A stretch of 34,088 nucleotides of DNA from Candidatus Acidiferrales bacterium (GCA_030037335.1 JASHRN010000225.1:1-34088); one strand, 5' to 3'. Positions 1-9,535 are shown, numbered from the stretch's first letter. The notes: a model not told the origin generated them from the letters alone. Translations and numbers: made by a program.

Positions 1-1601
1 ATGACGTGGTCTTCGTTCAACCATTGGTTCGTCATCATAACGTGTCGCAAGCTTTGAACGAGCAAAAGGCAGGCGGGCAACAGCGCCGCGCATAACGCTA
101 TCTCGGCGATTACCAGGCCAGCGCGCAGGCGCGCGCCTTGCTTGCCGGCGCTTACCGTCGGACCGGAAGATTTCAATTGCTCAAAAAGCTGGATGCGCGC
201 GGCGCGCAGGCTCGGAAGCAAACCAAAAATCAGCGCGGCGACAATTGTGATTGCGAGTGTGAACCACAAAACTGTGGAATCCAGGCGAACCTGGTTGACG
301 CGAGGAATTCCGACCGGCGCATTTCTTACAAGCAGCCATAAGCAGATCTTTGCAACCAACAATCCCAGGGAGCCTCCGGCCATGGCCAAAACGAGAGTCT
401 CCGTGAGAAATTGCCGCGCCAGACGCCAGCGACCCGCGCCAAAAGCCGAACGCAGGGCGACTTCACGGACTCGTTTGCTGTTCTTTGCGAGCAGCAGATT
501 CGCTAGATTGGCGCAGACGATGAGCAGCACAAGTCCCGCAGCCAAGGTAAGCATCCAAAGCGCCTCTCGCGTCGGCCCAACGATTTCCGTTTTCAGCGGC
601 GTGAGAACCGCATACAGGTTGAGTTTACCGCCGTAATCGATGTCGCTCTTCGCGATTCCAGCTTCAATGATATCGAGCTGCGCTTCAGCTTGCTGCGGAG
701 TGATGCCATGTTTCAGGCGTGCGATGGCGAAATAGTTGTGCGTGCCGATGCCCGGTCTGATGTTGTATTGCTCCCATTGAAAAGGAACCAGATATTGCGG
801 TATGTGAGTCAGAATGCGAGGGAAACTGAAATTCGCGGGTAGCACACCGACCACGGTGAGGCCACGATCTCCCAGGTTGATGATTTTGCCGAGAATGTTG
901 GGATCAGAGTGAAATTGCTCGCGCCACAATTGATTTGTGAGGATTACCTCAGACTTGCCGCCAGTCACGCCATCCGATTGCGCGAATACATGCCCCATCG
1001 CCGATTGCACGCCCAGCAAAGAAAAGAAGTCCGATGTGACGCCAGCGCCGTCGAGCCATTGCGGGTTCCCCCTGCCAAGCAAAGCGTCGCCGTCTGGAGC
1101 AATTAGAGTCATCCCATCGAAGGCATGTGAATTCTTCTCCCAGGAAAGAAAATTCCCGCCGTTCACTGGGAGGGATGGGCCGTAGGCACTCCATTGAGGA
1201 ATAAATTCGTGAATCGCGTAGAGTTGGGCCGGCTGAGCATAAGGCAAATCGCGCAGTAAAATGCCATTGATCATTGAAAAGATTGCTGAATTTGCACCGA
1301 TGCCGAGGGCGAGCGTGAGAATCGCGATTGCAGTGAAGCTGGTAGACTTGCGCAGCATGCGAAATGCGAAGCGAATATCAGCGAGAAAACTTTCGAGCGA
1401 AGGCCATTGCCAAACCTCGCGGCCGCGCTCTTCGAGGAGGGTTGCATTGCCGAATTCGCGTCGCGCCTGCGCAGTAGCTTCTTCGCGCGACATGCCCGAA
1501 GCTACGAGCGCGTCGATTTTTTCGTCGAGATGCGCACGCATTTCCGTGGAAAGATCGGAGTAGAGACGGCGGCGGGAAAACAGCCAAGAGAGCAAGTTCA
1601 C
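1..1601 (-). CDS. ADOP-type ABC transporter permease (MacB/FtsX-like), 3' end runs off the window
   Basis: My translation of the minus strand from a GTG at 1601 is open to position 1: VNLLSWLFSRRRLYSDLSTEMRAHLDEKIDALVASGMSREEATAQARREFGNATLLEERGREVWQWPSLESFLADIRFAFRMLRKS... Preceded by an AGGAGG SD. Parallel to the 1738-4410 paralog. Not in the ORF track, probably because it has no stop in the window. Confidence 0.9.
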   Translation of the reverse strand, partial: MNLLSWLFSRRRLYSDLSTEMRAHLDEKIDALVASGMSREEATAQARREFGNATLLEERGREVWQWPSLESFLADIRFAFRMLRKSTSFTAIAILTLALGIGANSAIFSMINGILLRDLPYAQPAQLYAIHEFIPQWSAYGPSLPVNGGNFLSWEKNSHAFDGMTLIAPDGDALLGRGNPQWLDGAGVTSDFFSLLGVQSAMGHVFAQSDGVTGGKSEVILTNQLWREQFHSDPNILGKIINLGDRGLTVVGVLPANFSFPRILTHIPQYLVPFQWEQYNIRPGIGTHNYFAIARLKHGITPQQAEAQLDIIEAGIAKSDIDYGGKLNLYAVLTPLKTEIVGPTREALWMLTLAAGLVLLIVCANLANLLLAKNSKRVREVALRSAFGAGRWRLARQFLTETLVLAMAGGSLGLLVAKICLWLLVRNAPVGIPRVNQVRLDSTVLWFTLAITIVAALIFGLLPSLRAARIQLFEQLKSSGPTVSAGKQGARLRAGLVIAEIALCAALLPACLLLVQSLRHVMMTNQWLNEDHV

Positions 1602-1666
1602 AATTCGCCTCCTAGACAGGAGAACGGAATCCCAGCGCAAAAAGTTCATTCATAGCGAAGGGCGAC

Positions 1667-1711
1667 CCTGCCTGCGGCAGGCAGGCCCGCCATCCGCCAC
1701 GGCGGGCAGGC
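1667..1711. repeat. Intergenic double-hairpin (REP-like) element
   Basis: CCTGCCTGC-G-GCAGGCAGG (9-bp stem) directly followed by CCCGCC-atccgccac-GGCGGG between the two ADOP genes. Confidence 0.6.
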
Positions 1712-1737
1712 ATTGGACCGAGGCGATCTGAACAAAC

Positions 1738-4410
1738 TTACTCATAACGCAGAGCTACCATTGGGTCCACCTTCATTGCACGCCGCGCGGGAATGTAGCA
1801 GGCGAGGAATGCAACGGCTAACAGCACGATCGCCACGGCGATGATCGTCAATGGATCGCTCTGGCTCACGCCATAAAGCAATTGCGAAAACGCCGCGAGA
1901 AACCGAACGAGGACCAGCGCGGCCGCTATCCCGATAACAACCCCGAGAAGAGCCAGACGAAGGCCACCGCCGATGACCAGCCGAAAAACGTCTCGCGGGT
2001 GCGCGCCGAGGGCGATGCGAATGCCCATTTCATGTGTGCGCTGGCCGACTGCGTAAGAGATCACGCCATACAGACCGATGCCCGCAAGTATGAGAGCGAG
2101 AGCGGCGAAGGATCCGAGCAGCATCACGGCGAATCGACGCGAGCCAAGCGAGGACTCAATAATTTCGTGCATGGTATTGAAATTTGTGACCGCTTCATCG
2201 TCGCTGAGGCGGCTGCTTGCCAACCGGATCGAGTCAATCAGGCCCAGCATATTCCCAGATGAACGAACGACCACCTCCGTATTGGACGGAACCAGCGACA
2301 TCACGTTATCCGGCATTTGCAGGAACGGAAAATACATTTGAGCGCGCAATGAGTTTCGCGAATCCGTATCGAGGCCCCACTGATTGACATGGCCTACGAT
2401 ACCGACAATCTCGAATGGAAATGTGTGCGTGGCGTCGCCCTGGTCGATTACTTTGCCGAGCGCATCTCCGTTGGGGAAATATTTCTTGGCCAAAACTTCG
2501 TCGACGACGACAACAAGCTTCGACTTTTCGTCATCGTTCTCAGTGAAAAAGCGGCCTGCGAGCAAAGGGATGTGCATGACCTTTAGGTAGTCGGGGCCGA
2601 CGATGTAATCGAGCATGTCATGCATCTGGCTTTCGCTGGCGGGACGGGGTTCGCCTTGAATCCAGAAATTTTCGTCGTCCTCTTCGTACAGAGGAATGGC
2701 TCCCCAGCTCAAGGACTCGCCCTGCACGCCAGGAATCGCGTCCATAGCTGCGTCAAAATTGCGGACAGCAGTGCGAATCGCCGCTGGTGAAGCAGTGCTC
2801 ATTTGCGGCGGAAGCGCGAGATTGAATTCGACGACGCCATGTGGATCGAAGCCGGGATTGACTTTCCACAGCTGCGCAAGGCTGCGAATCAGCAAGCCAG
2901 CGCCAGCGAGAAGCACAACGGCCAAAGCCATCTGAACGGCGATCAGGACGTGCTGCGTGCGATGGCGTGTACCAGCGACTGAGCGAGAGCCCTCCTTGAG
3001 AGCATCGCATGTTTTCTTGCGCGCGACACGGAGCGCAGGAACCAATCCAAAGAGAAATCCGGCAAGCAGCGAGACTGCAACTGTGAACCAGAGAACCCGG
3101 GCATCGATGCCCACTTCGTTTACGCGCGGCAGCGTGGCGGGCAAAGCAGCGAGCGCAGCTCGCGTCCCCGCAGCTGCGAATGCCAGTCCCAATGCTCCGC
3201 CGAGAAGCGCGAGCAGGATGCTTTCCGTGAGCATTTGCCGAATCAGGCGTGACGTCCCTGCGCCAAGCGCTGACCGAATAGCCATCTCTCGCTGCCGGGC
3301 GTTCCCCCGGGCAAGCAAGAGATTGGCGATATTGACGCAAGCGATGAGAAGAACGAAACCGACAGCGCCGAGGAGCAAAAGAAGAAAGCCGCGAACTCTT
3401 CCTACCATTCTTTCTTTCAACGGGGTCAGAGTCGCGCCCATGCCCTTATCTGCATCGGGATATGTTTGCGACATGTAATCGGTGACGCGCTGCATGTCGG
3501 CGCGTGCTTGCTCAATGGTTATGCCGGGCCGAAGGCGAGCGATTCCGTGGATTCCAAGCCCTGCTCCGCGGTAGTCGATATTCGAATTGCGAAAACCTCC
3601 AAGAGGAGCGTAGACGTCAACGCCTTGAAAATAGCGCATCGGAACATCGAGATTCCCAGGGAAAACGCCCACGATGATGTAGCCCTTGCCATCGAGTGAA
3701 ATGCTCTTCCCGATCACATCTGGCGACGAACCGAACTTGCGATGCCACAGGTCTGTGCTAATCGCTACTACGTTCCAAGGGCCGATTTGATCTTCGGCAG
3801 GCGCGAATGAACGCCCGAGCACCGGATGAATGCCCAGCAGCGGGAAAAAATCAGAAGTGATCGCTGCGGCATCAAGCTCCTCCGTCTGGCCCATGCCGGT
3901 CAGGAGATATCCAGTTGGGCGAGCTACTGCAAAAAACGAGAAGCAATGATTGATGCGATGCCAGTCCAGGAAATTGGGATAAGAGATCGAGCCCGTCGGG
4001 AAATTGGGCTTGCTCGCGTCCACGGTGACCAGTTGGTCTGGATTCGAAAATGGCAGCGGATTGAGCAGGACGCCATTCACGACTGAAAAAAGCGCCGTGT
4101 TGGCGCCGATGCCGAGAGCAAGAGTAAGAATCGCGACGGCGGTGAAGCCCGGCGACTTGCGCAGCATGCGAAATGCGAAGCGAATATCAGCGAGAAAACT
4201 TTCGAGCGAAGGCCATTGCCAAACCTCGCGGCCGCGCTCTTCGAGGAGGGTTACATTGCCGAATTCGCGGCGAGCTGCGCGCGTGGCTTCTTCGCGCGAC
4301 ATACCTGAGACCACGAGTGCGTCGATTTTTTCCTCGAGATGCGCCCGCATTTCAGCGGAAAGATCGGAGTAAATGCGGCGGCGCGCGAACAAACGAGTAA
4401 GCCAGCTCAT
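1738..4410 (-). CDS. ADOP-type ABC transporter permease (MacB/FtsX-like)
   Basis: Starts MSWLTRLFARRRIYSDLSAEMRAHLEEKIDALV; two FtsX/MacB-PCD modules; C-terminal LLAVAFLACYIPARRAMKVDPMVALRYE. The start at 4410 is preferred over the track start at 4548 because it gives a 4-nt overlap with the PadR stop. Confidence 0.93.
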   Translation of the reverse strand: MSWLTRLFARRRIYSDLSAEMRAHLEEKIDALVVSGMSREEATRAARREFGNVTLLEERGREVWQWPSLESFLADIRFAFRMLRKSPGFTAVAILTLALGIGANTALFSVVNGVLLNPLPFSNPDQLVTVDASKPNFPTGSISYPNFLDWHRINHCFSFFAVARPTGYLLTGMGQTEELDAAAITSDFFPLLGIHPVLGRSFAPAEDQIGPWNVVAISTDLWHRKFGSSPDVIGKSISLDGKGYIIVGVFPGNLDVPMRYFQGVDVYAPLGGFRNSNIDYRGAGLGIHGIARLRPGITIEQARADMQRVTDYMSQTYPDADKGMGATLTPLKERMVGRVRGFLLLLLGAVGFVLLIACVNIANLLLARGNARQREMAIRSALGAGTSRLIRQMLTESILLALLGGALGLAFAAAGTRAALAALPATLPRVNEVGIDARVLWFTVAVSLLAGFLFGLVPALRVARKKTCDALKEGSRSVAGTRHRTQHVLIAVQMALAVVLLAGAGLLIRSLAQLWKVNPGFDPHGVVEFNLALPPQMSTASPAAIRTAVRNFDAAMDAIPGVQGESLSWGAIPLYEEDDENFWIQGEPRPASESQMHDMLDYIVGPDYLKVMHIPLLAGRFFTENDDEKSKLVVVVDEVLAKKYFPNGDALGKVIDQGDATHTFPFEIVGIVGHVNQWGLDTDSRNSLRAQMYFPFLQMPDNVMSLVPSNTEVVVRSSGNMLGLIDSIRLASSRLSDDEAVTNFNTMHEIIESSLGSRRFAVMLLGSFAALALILAGIGLYGVISYAVGQRTHEMGIRIALGAHPRDVFRLVIGGGLRLALLGVVIGIAAALVLVRFLAAFSQLLYGVSQSDPLTIIAVAIVLLAVAFLACYIPARRAMKVDPMVALRYE

Positions 4411-4748
4411 GATTTCACCGGCGCGAGAACGCGCGCAATTCCCTTCAACATTTGCTCGAAGCTGGAGACTTCTCTTTCGAGATGCCGAGCCCCGGCGGGA
4501 GTCAGTTTGTAAATGCGAACGCGGCGATTGGTCGAGGAAATGCCCCACTCAGCCTTTACGCAACCTTCTTTGAGCAGCCGTTGCAGCGCGGGGTACAGCG
4601 AGCCTTCTTCGATTTGGAGAAGATCGTTTGAGGCGCGTTTGATGTGCTGCACCAGAGCATAGCCGTGGAGAGGCTGCACTTTGAGCACGCGAAGAATCAT
4701 CATTTCGAGCGCGCCGGGGAAAAGATCGCGCGTCTGGGAGTTGGTCAT
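4407..4748 (-). CDS. PadR family transcriptional regulator
   Basis: MTNSQTRDLFPGALEMMILRVLKVQPLHGYALVQHIKRASNDLLQIEEGSLYPALQRLLKEG: typical PadR winged helix. Confidence 0.95.
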   Translation of the reverse strand: MTNSQTRDLFPGALEMMILRVLKVQPLHGYALVQHIKRASNDLLQIEEGSLYPALQRLLKEGCVKAEWGISSTNRRVRIYKLTPAGARHLEREVSSFEQMLKGIARVLAPVKS

Positions 4749-4778
4749 TGCCCCTCCGGGCCAAAGAGGTTTGTTTCT

Positions 4779-4790
4779 TCTAGGCCTAGA
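4779..4790. promoter_or_regulatory. Perfect 12-bp palindrome TCTAGGCCTAGA, candidate PadR operator
   Basis: Perfect dyad near the predicted transcription start of the padR-ADOP operon. Confidence 0.5.
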
Positions 4791-4792
4791 GT

Positions 4793-4821
4793 AAAATAGT
4801 ATAGACCGCCCGCCATGTCAA
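4793..4821 (-). promoter_or_regulatory. Sigma70-like promoter for padR-ADOP: TTGACA-N17-TATTTT
   Basis: Minus strand: TTGACA (4821-4816), 17-nt spacer, TATTTT (4798-4793), followed by padR at 4748. Confidence 0.6.
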
Positions 4822-4874
4822 CTAAGAACAATGTGCGCGAAGGCGATTGTTATGGGAAATGAAGACCGGAGGAT

Positions 4875-6542
4875 TCAGATATTCGGGAGAAGGTCGAAGT
4901 ATTCGTCGTCTTCGTTCTTGCCGCCTTCGCCCTCGCCGACCTGCTTTTCGCTGGCGATGAAGTCGATGCGCTCGATCCATTTGATCATTTTGTAGCCGAG
5001 CTGATTTTCGACGCGCAGGCGAAGCGGCGCACCATAAACCGAAGGAAGCGGCTGGCCGTTCATTTCAAAAGCGAGCATGCATTCGGGCTGCAAAACATCA
5101 GCGAGCTGTTGCGTTTCATAATAAGTTCCACCATAAAGTCCTTCGCCGAAGGAATAGAACGCTACTGTCTGCGCATTTGGCTTGGGTTTCACCAACTCGG
5201 ATAGCTCTTTCATCAGCACGCCGCGCCATTCAGCAATGCCGGTCCATCCCTGAATGCAGTGATGCATGGTGATGCAGGAGGTCATGGGAAGATTTTTGAG
5301 ATCGGCAAGAGAAAGCTCCAAAGGTTCTTCGACAAGTCCGCCAATTTTGAGCCGGTAATCGCGAAAATCGCCGGCTTCGAGAGATTTCCATTTTTCGGAA
5401 GTTGGCATTTTGCCGTTAGGCCAGAAATGCGGCGAGATTTGGTCGCGCCGATAGCGCTGCGCAGGGGCGAAGCGGTTCAAAGTCGCGCGAAAAAGCGGGA
5501 GTGAGACGGCGCGCTGCGCATGCTGAAGGGCGCGGGGAGATTTCCAGGAAACGTAATGCGCGACGAACCATGAGGCGATGACCACGGCGATGCCGACAAA
5601 TCCGAGAATCATGCCAATGGGCTTGAGGTTGTCTGTCCCCATGACGATGTGATTCATGTTGCGGCGGAAGCCGGTCATGACGATTAGCGTGACATGGACG
5701 ATGATGAAAGCGATGTAGCCGCAGAACATCATGAAATGAATCGAGCGTGCGGTTTGGCGTCCGCCAAAGAGCCGCGCGTACCACGGAGCGTGGTTGACGA
5801 CGGCAGGCGACATAGCGAGGCCGGTCAGGATGGAAATGGGCGCCATGACGAAAACCGTCGATGCATAGGCAATTTGCTGCAGGGCGTTGTATCCGTAAAA
5901 CCCGTCAGGCTCAGGAGGCAGATGAAAATTGGCGTAGTGAACGAATGTGTACCACGCCTGAACTGGAACATTCCACGAAGTGGGAATCAGCCGCTGCCAT
6001 TGGCCCGTGATGAACAGGCCGATGACGAAGCAAATGCCGACAATGATGAAACCGTAGACATCAATAAAATGCCACGAGCGCGCGACCCCAACGGTGTGAC
6101 GATAGCCGGGGCAAGCGAAGATTGGGGAGATGTAACGCGCGTCGTCCTTAGCGGTCCAGATGCGATCTGTGGGCACGCACAGCGGCGTAAAGCGAATCCA
6201 TTCGCTGCCCGGCGTGCAGTCATCATTGAAATAGAGGCGCGGGTGATCCATCAGGATGGAGAGACCGCTGCGGGCCAGCATCGCGAGGAAGAAGAAGTTG
6301 AAAAAATGGAACCAGCGGATCCAGCCGGGGAAACCGTGCGGGCCGCCCATGGAACCTTCGCGTAATTGCGGAATCTGCGCCATCGCCGGCAGACCGTAAA
6401 GGAAATTTTCGCCCCACGCAAGAATCAACGGAATGAGCACACACAAAATGAGAATGATGAGCACAGAGGGACGAATCCAGATGCGAAAACGGCGATCCGG
6501 CGGGTAATGAACGGCACGATGAGCAGCGTCAAACGCAATCAT
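4875..6542 (-). CDS. Fused cytochrome b-type membrane domain and sulfite-oxidase-fold molybdopterin-binding oxidoreductase domain
   Basis: N-terminal six hydrophobic helices with His residues (RWFHFFNFF, SWHFIDVYGF, SIHFMMFCGY); C-terminal SUOX/MsrP-like domain (DYRLKIGGLVEEPLELSLADLKNLP, HHCIQGWTGIAEWRGV, YGAPLRLRVENQLGYKMIKWIERI). ATG at 6542 preferred over the upstream TTG. Confidence 0.85.
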   Translation of the reverse strand: MIAFDAAHRAVHYPPDRRFRIWIRPSVLIILILCVLIPLILAWGENFLYGLPAMAQIPQLREGSMGGPHGFPGWIRWFHFFNFFFLAMLARSGLSILMDHPRLYFNDDCTPGSEWIRFTPLCVPTDRIWTAKDDARYISPIFACPGYRHTVGVARSWHFIDVYGFIIVGICFVIGLFITGQWQRLIPTSWNVPVQAWYTFVHYANFHLPPEPDGFYGYNALQQIAYASTVFVMAPISILTGLAMSPAVVNHAPWYARLFGGRQTARSIHFMMFCGYIAFIIVHVTLIVMTGFRRNMNHIVMGTDNLKPIGMILGFVGIAVVIASWFVAHYVSWKSPRALQHAQRAVSLPLFRATLNRFAPAQRYRRDQISPHFWPNGKMPTSEKWKSLEAGDFRDYRLKIGGLVEEPLELSLADLKNLPMTSCITMHHCIQGWTGIAEWRGVLMKELSELVKPKPNAQTVAFYSFGEGLYGGTYYETQQLADVLQPECMLAFEMNGQPLPSVYGAPLRLRVENQLGYKMIKWIERIDFIASEKQVGEGEGGKNEDDEYFDLLPNI

Positions 6543-6603
6543 GAGCAGCAAGCCGAGCGAGCGAGGCGGGATTTGCGAACGTTCCTTTCCGCTCGACGGA
6601 ACC

Positions 6604-6612
6604 AGTATAACA
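6604..6612 (-). promoter_or_regulatory. Extended -10 element TGTTATACT upstream of the Mo/cyt b fusion gene
   Basis: Minus strand TGT-TATACT about 60 nt upstream of the ATG at 6542; no strong -35. Confidence 0.4.
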
Positions 6613-6704
6613 AATCCAAGCGAGACCCTAGCTGCGGACTGATACGTCGCCGACGGCCACGCAGCACAGTGCCTACTGGCTGAGGGCCCGACACTTGGAT
6701 CGAC

Positions 6705-8072
6705 TCATGGCTGCGATTGCAGCTTTGGACGGTTGCGGAAACGGTTGTACAGGTCGAGCTGCTTGTTATCGAGGCTCGTGAGCTGACCCTTGATGAAAAG
6801 ATATTTCACATGTGTGCGCAGTTCTAGCAAATCGCCATCCGTGACGACAACGTTGGCAACGTTGCCGGGTTCGAGAGTGCCGAGGTCGTCGATGCCGAGC
6901 ATTTGCGCAGCGTTGACGGTGACTGCCTTCAGCGCCTCTTCGCGCGGCAAACCGTAGCCGACGGAAACGCCGGCGTATTGCGGCAGGCGACGCGAGAAGG
7001 AAGTATTGAAGCTGCCGAACGCAATTTTAATTCCGGCGGCGTAGAGCTGACCGGCCATCGCGTAATCGGCGTCATAAGGCTCGTCTTCGGATTGCGCCAT
7101 GGAGAGAACAGGGCCGATGATGACGGGAACGTTGTCTTTCTTCAGCAAATCGATTGTCTTCCACGCTTCATCGCCGCCGCCCAAAATCATGTGAAGTTTC
7201 TGCTGCTCGCAAAATTCGACGGCATTGCGAATGTCGCGGTCGGAATTGGCGATGACGAGCACCGGCTCCTTTCCCTGCACGACGGGAACGAGTGCAGCGA
7301 GTTTCAAATCCTGCGGAAAATCCGCTGCGCCGCTCTGCATCGCCTGAGCGTAGTGTCGCGCTTTCTCAAGTAAATCGGAGAGGCTGTCGATTTTCTTTTG
7401 ATATTGTTTCTTGGCTTCATCGAACGGCAAACGACGGAATGTGAACGTGGTGAGATCGAACGAGCCGCTGGAAATGGACGGCCAGGTAAGCTCCATCGCT
7501 GCGTGGCGTTCGATGACCATGTCGTTGATGTTCCAGCCGCCGAGATTCACCGCAGAAGCATTGCCGCCAATGACGGAACCGCCACCACCTCCGAATCCGC
7601 CGCCGAGCGAGCCGGGAACGGTCAGAACTTCGGTGATGCCTGCGGCGCGCGTGACGTCAACGTGCGCGCTATCAGCATTGAATGCTGTCGCGGCGGTGAC
7701 GTCGGGATTGAATTCGCCGGTTTCGACGGTGTCCATGGTGGCTTTGACGGCAGACACTTCTTCGAGCCCCATCTGCGTGACGGCGTCGAACATTCCCGGA
7801 TAGACCTCAAGGCCGGAAGCATCGATCACCTGCGCGCCATCGGGAATTGTGACATTGGCGCCGGCAGCGGCGATTTTGCCGTCTTGAATGATTAAGGTGC
7901 CATTTTCAATCGGCGGTCCCGCCAGCGTGTAGATCTTCGCGTTCTTGATGGCATAGACGCCCGACGAAGAAGTTTGCGCGCCAAGTGGGAATGCAAAAGC
8001 CAGCGCGAAGAGGAGCAGTGCGGCGCTCAGCGCGAATTTTGGAGCGTTGTGATTGACGAAACGGGAGTTCAT
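6705..8072 (-). CDS. Secreted amidohydrolase-fold protein lacking metal ligands
   Basis: Signal peptide FALSAALLLFALAFAFPLGAQ; amidohydrolase composite fold (IKNAKIYTLAGPPIENGTLIIQDGKIAAAG; VTVNAAQMLGIDDLGTLEPGNVANVVVTDGD); the HxH position reads VYPGMFDAVTQMG. Confidence 0.85.
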   Translation of the reverse strand: MNSRFVNHNAPKFALSAALLLFALAFAFPLGAQTSSSGVYAIKNAKIYTLAGPPIENGTLIIQDGKIAAAGANVTIPDGAQVIDASGLEVYPGMFDAVTQMGLEEVSAVKATMDTVETGEFNPDVTAATAFNADSAHVDVTRAAGITEVLTVPGSLGGGFGGGGGSVIGGNASAVNLGGWNINDMVIERHAAMELTWPSISSGSFDLTTFTFRRLPFDEAKKQYQKKIDSLSDLLEKARHYAQAMQSGAADFPQDLKLAALVPVVQGKEPVLVIANSDRDIRNAVEFCEQQKLHMILGGGDEAWKTIDLLKKDNVPVIIGPVLSMAQSEDEPYDADYAMAGQLYAAGIKIAFGSFNTSFSRRLPQYAGVSVGYGLPREEALKAVTVNAAQMLGIDDLGTLEPGNVANVVVTDGDLLELRTHVKYLFIKGQLTSLDNKQLDLYNRFRNRPKLQSQP

Positions 8073-9535
8073 CGCGCGCCTCCGATCTCGGCGTTGTCGA
8101 GCTGTGGAGTTTCCGGCGTCGCCTGATGGCTCTTTTTCGGCTTTTTTGCTGACTTCGTCGCGCCGTTCTCGTTATCGTCGGCTCTGGGCGCAGGCTTGCC
8201 CTCGTTGATTTCTTTATCGAGCAGCTCCTGCCTTTCCTTCGCCAGTTCGGCGCGCTCAGCGATGTCCTGCGCGCGATCGAAATAAACTCTTCCATCGATG
8301 ATCGTTTTTTGCACGACGGCGTAGACGCTGAGCGGGTCGTGATTGTAGATGACCAGGTCGGCGTCTTTGCCAACCTCGATGGAGCCGACGTGATTGTCGA
8401 TGCCGAGCTGAATAGCAGGATTCAGTGTGACAAGCCGCAGCGCTTCATTTTCCGTGAGGTCACCGTAGTGCATGCTTTTCGCGGCTTCTTGATTCAAATG
8501 GCGGGCTTCTTCGGGATCGTCAGAGTTGACGGAAACGATGACGCCGCGGCGGGTCATCAGCGCGGCGTTATACGGAATTGCCTCGTACGCTTCCATCTTG
8601 TACGCCCACCAATCGGAAAAAGTAGACCCATAAGCCCCCGCAGCGACCATTTCGTCGGCTACCTTGTAGCCTTCCAGTACATGCTGGAAGGTGCGCACCT
8701 TAAACCCCATGTCGTGCGCAACGCGCATGAGCATGAGAATTTCATCCGAAACATAAGAGTGGCAGTGGATATAGCGCTTGCCTTCGAGAACTTCAACGAG
8801 AGGCTCGAGCTGCAAATCGCGGCGCGGTGGAATCAGATTCTGTTCGCCAGCGGCTTTCCGCTGGTTGTAATCGGCCCAGTCTTTTTGATATTGCTTCGCG
8901 CGCGTGAAGGCGTCGCGAATGGTTTCTTCCACGCCCATGCGCGTTTCGGGATAGCGCGGAATGGGTCCGCCGAAATTCGAGTGCTTCACGTTTTCGCCCA
9001 GAGCGAATTTGATTCCGGGAAGCGCGCCAGGAAAAGGAAGGTCATCGGGAGGCGCGCCGTATTTCAGCTTGATGACAATCGTCTGCCCGCCAATGGGATT
9101 CGCGCTGCCATGAAGCACATTGCCGATCACCACGCCGCCGGCGAGTTCGTGATAGATGTTGATGTCATACGGATTGAGCACGTCTTTGATGTTGACCATC
9201 GAAGAAACGGAGACGCTTCCTTCGTTGACGTCGCCATCGACAGCGATGTGCGTGTGGCAATCCACGATGCCGGGCATGAGGTACATGCCGCTGGCGTCGA
9301 TTACTTTTGCGCCAGCAGGCGCCTGAATATCCGTGCCTACGTCGGCGATCTTGCCGTCACGAATCAGAACTGAGCCGTGTTCGATGCGGCCGTGAGTAAT
9401 GGTAATGACGGTGGCATTTTTAATGAGCGTGACGCCGGAGTCGTCTTGCGCGCGCGCGGCAAGCGGCAAAATTGCGAGCGCAGCGAGGACTGCGATCAGG
9501 CGAAGCGCGTGCATTTTGGAATTTTCGAAATTCAT
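8069..9535 (-). CDS. Secreted amidohydrolase (imidazolonepropionase-like), metal ligands present
   Basis: Signal peptide; LMPGIVDCHTHIAVDG (HxH), IHCHSY, FQHVLEGY, VSVNSDDPEE; overlaps the 6705-8072 gene by 4 nt. Confidence 0.93.
   Translation of the reverse strand: MNFENSKMHALRLIAVLAALAILPLAARAQDDSGVTLIKNATVITITHGRIEHGSVLIRDGKIADVGTDIQAPAGAKVIDASGMYLMPGIVDCHTHIAVDGDVNEGSVSVSSMVNIKDVLNPYDINIYHELAGGVVIGNVLHGSANPIGGQTIVIKLKYGAPPDDLPFPGALPGIKFALGENVKHSNFGGPIPRYPETRMGVEETIRDAFTRAKQYQKDWADYNQRKAAGEQNLIPPRRDLQLEPLVEVLEGKRYIHCHSYVSDEILMLMRVAHDMGFKVRTFQHVLEGYKVADEMVAAGAYGSTFSDWWAYKMEAYEAIPYNAALMTRRGVIVSVNSDDPEEARHLNQEAAKSMHYGDLTENEALRLVTLNPAIQLGIDNHVGSIEVGKDADLVIYNHDPLSVYAVVQKTIIDGRVYFDRAQDIAERAELAKERQELLDKEINEGKPAPRADDNENGATKSAKKPKKSHQATPETPQLDNAEIGGAR

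Noticed and set aside
5694-6365. Plus-strand 223-aa ORF
   Set aside because: Antisense to the TM region of the Mo/cyt b fusion; charged nonsense composition typical of antisense of membrane proteins.
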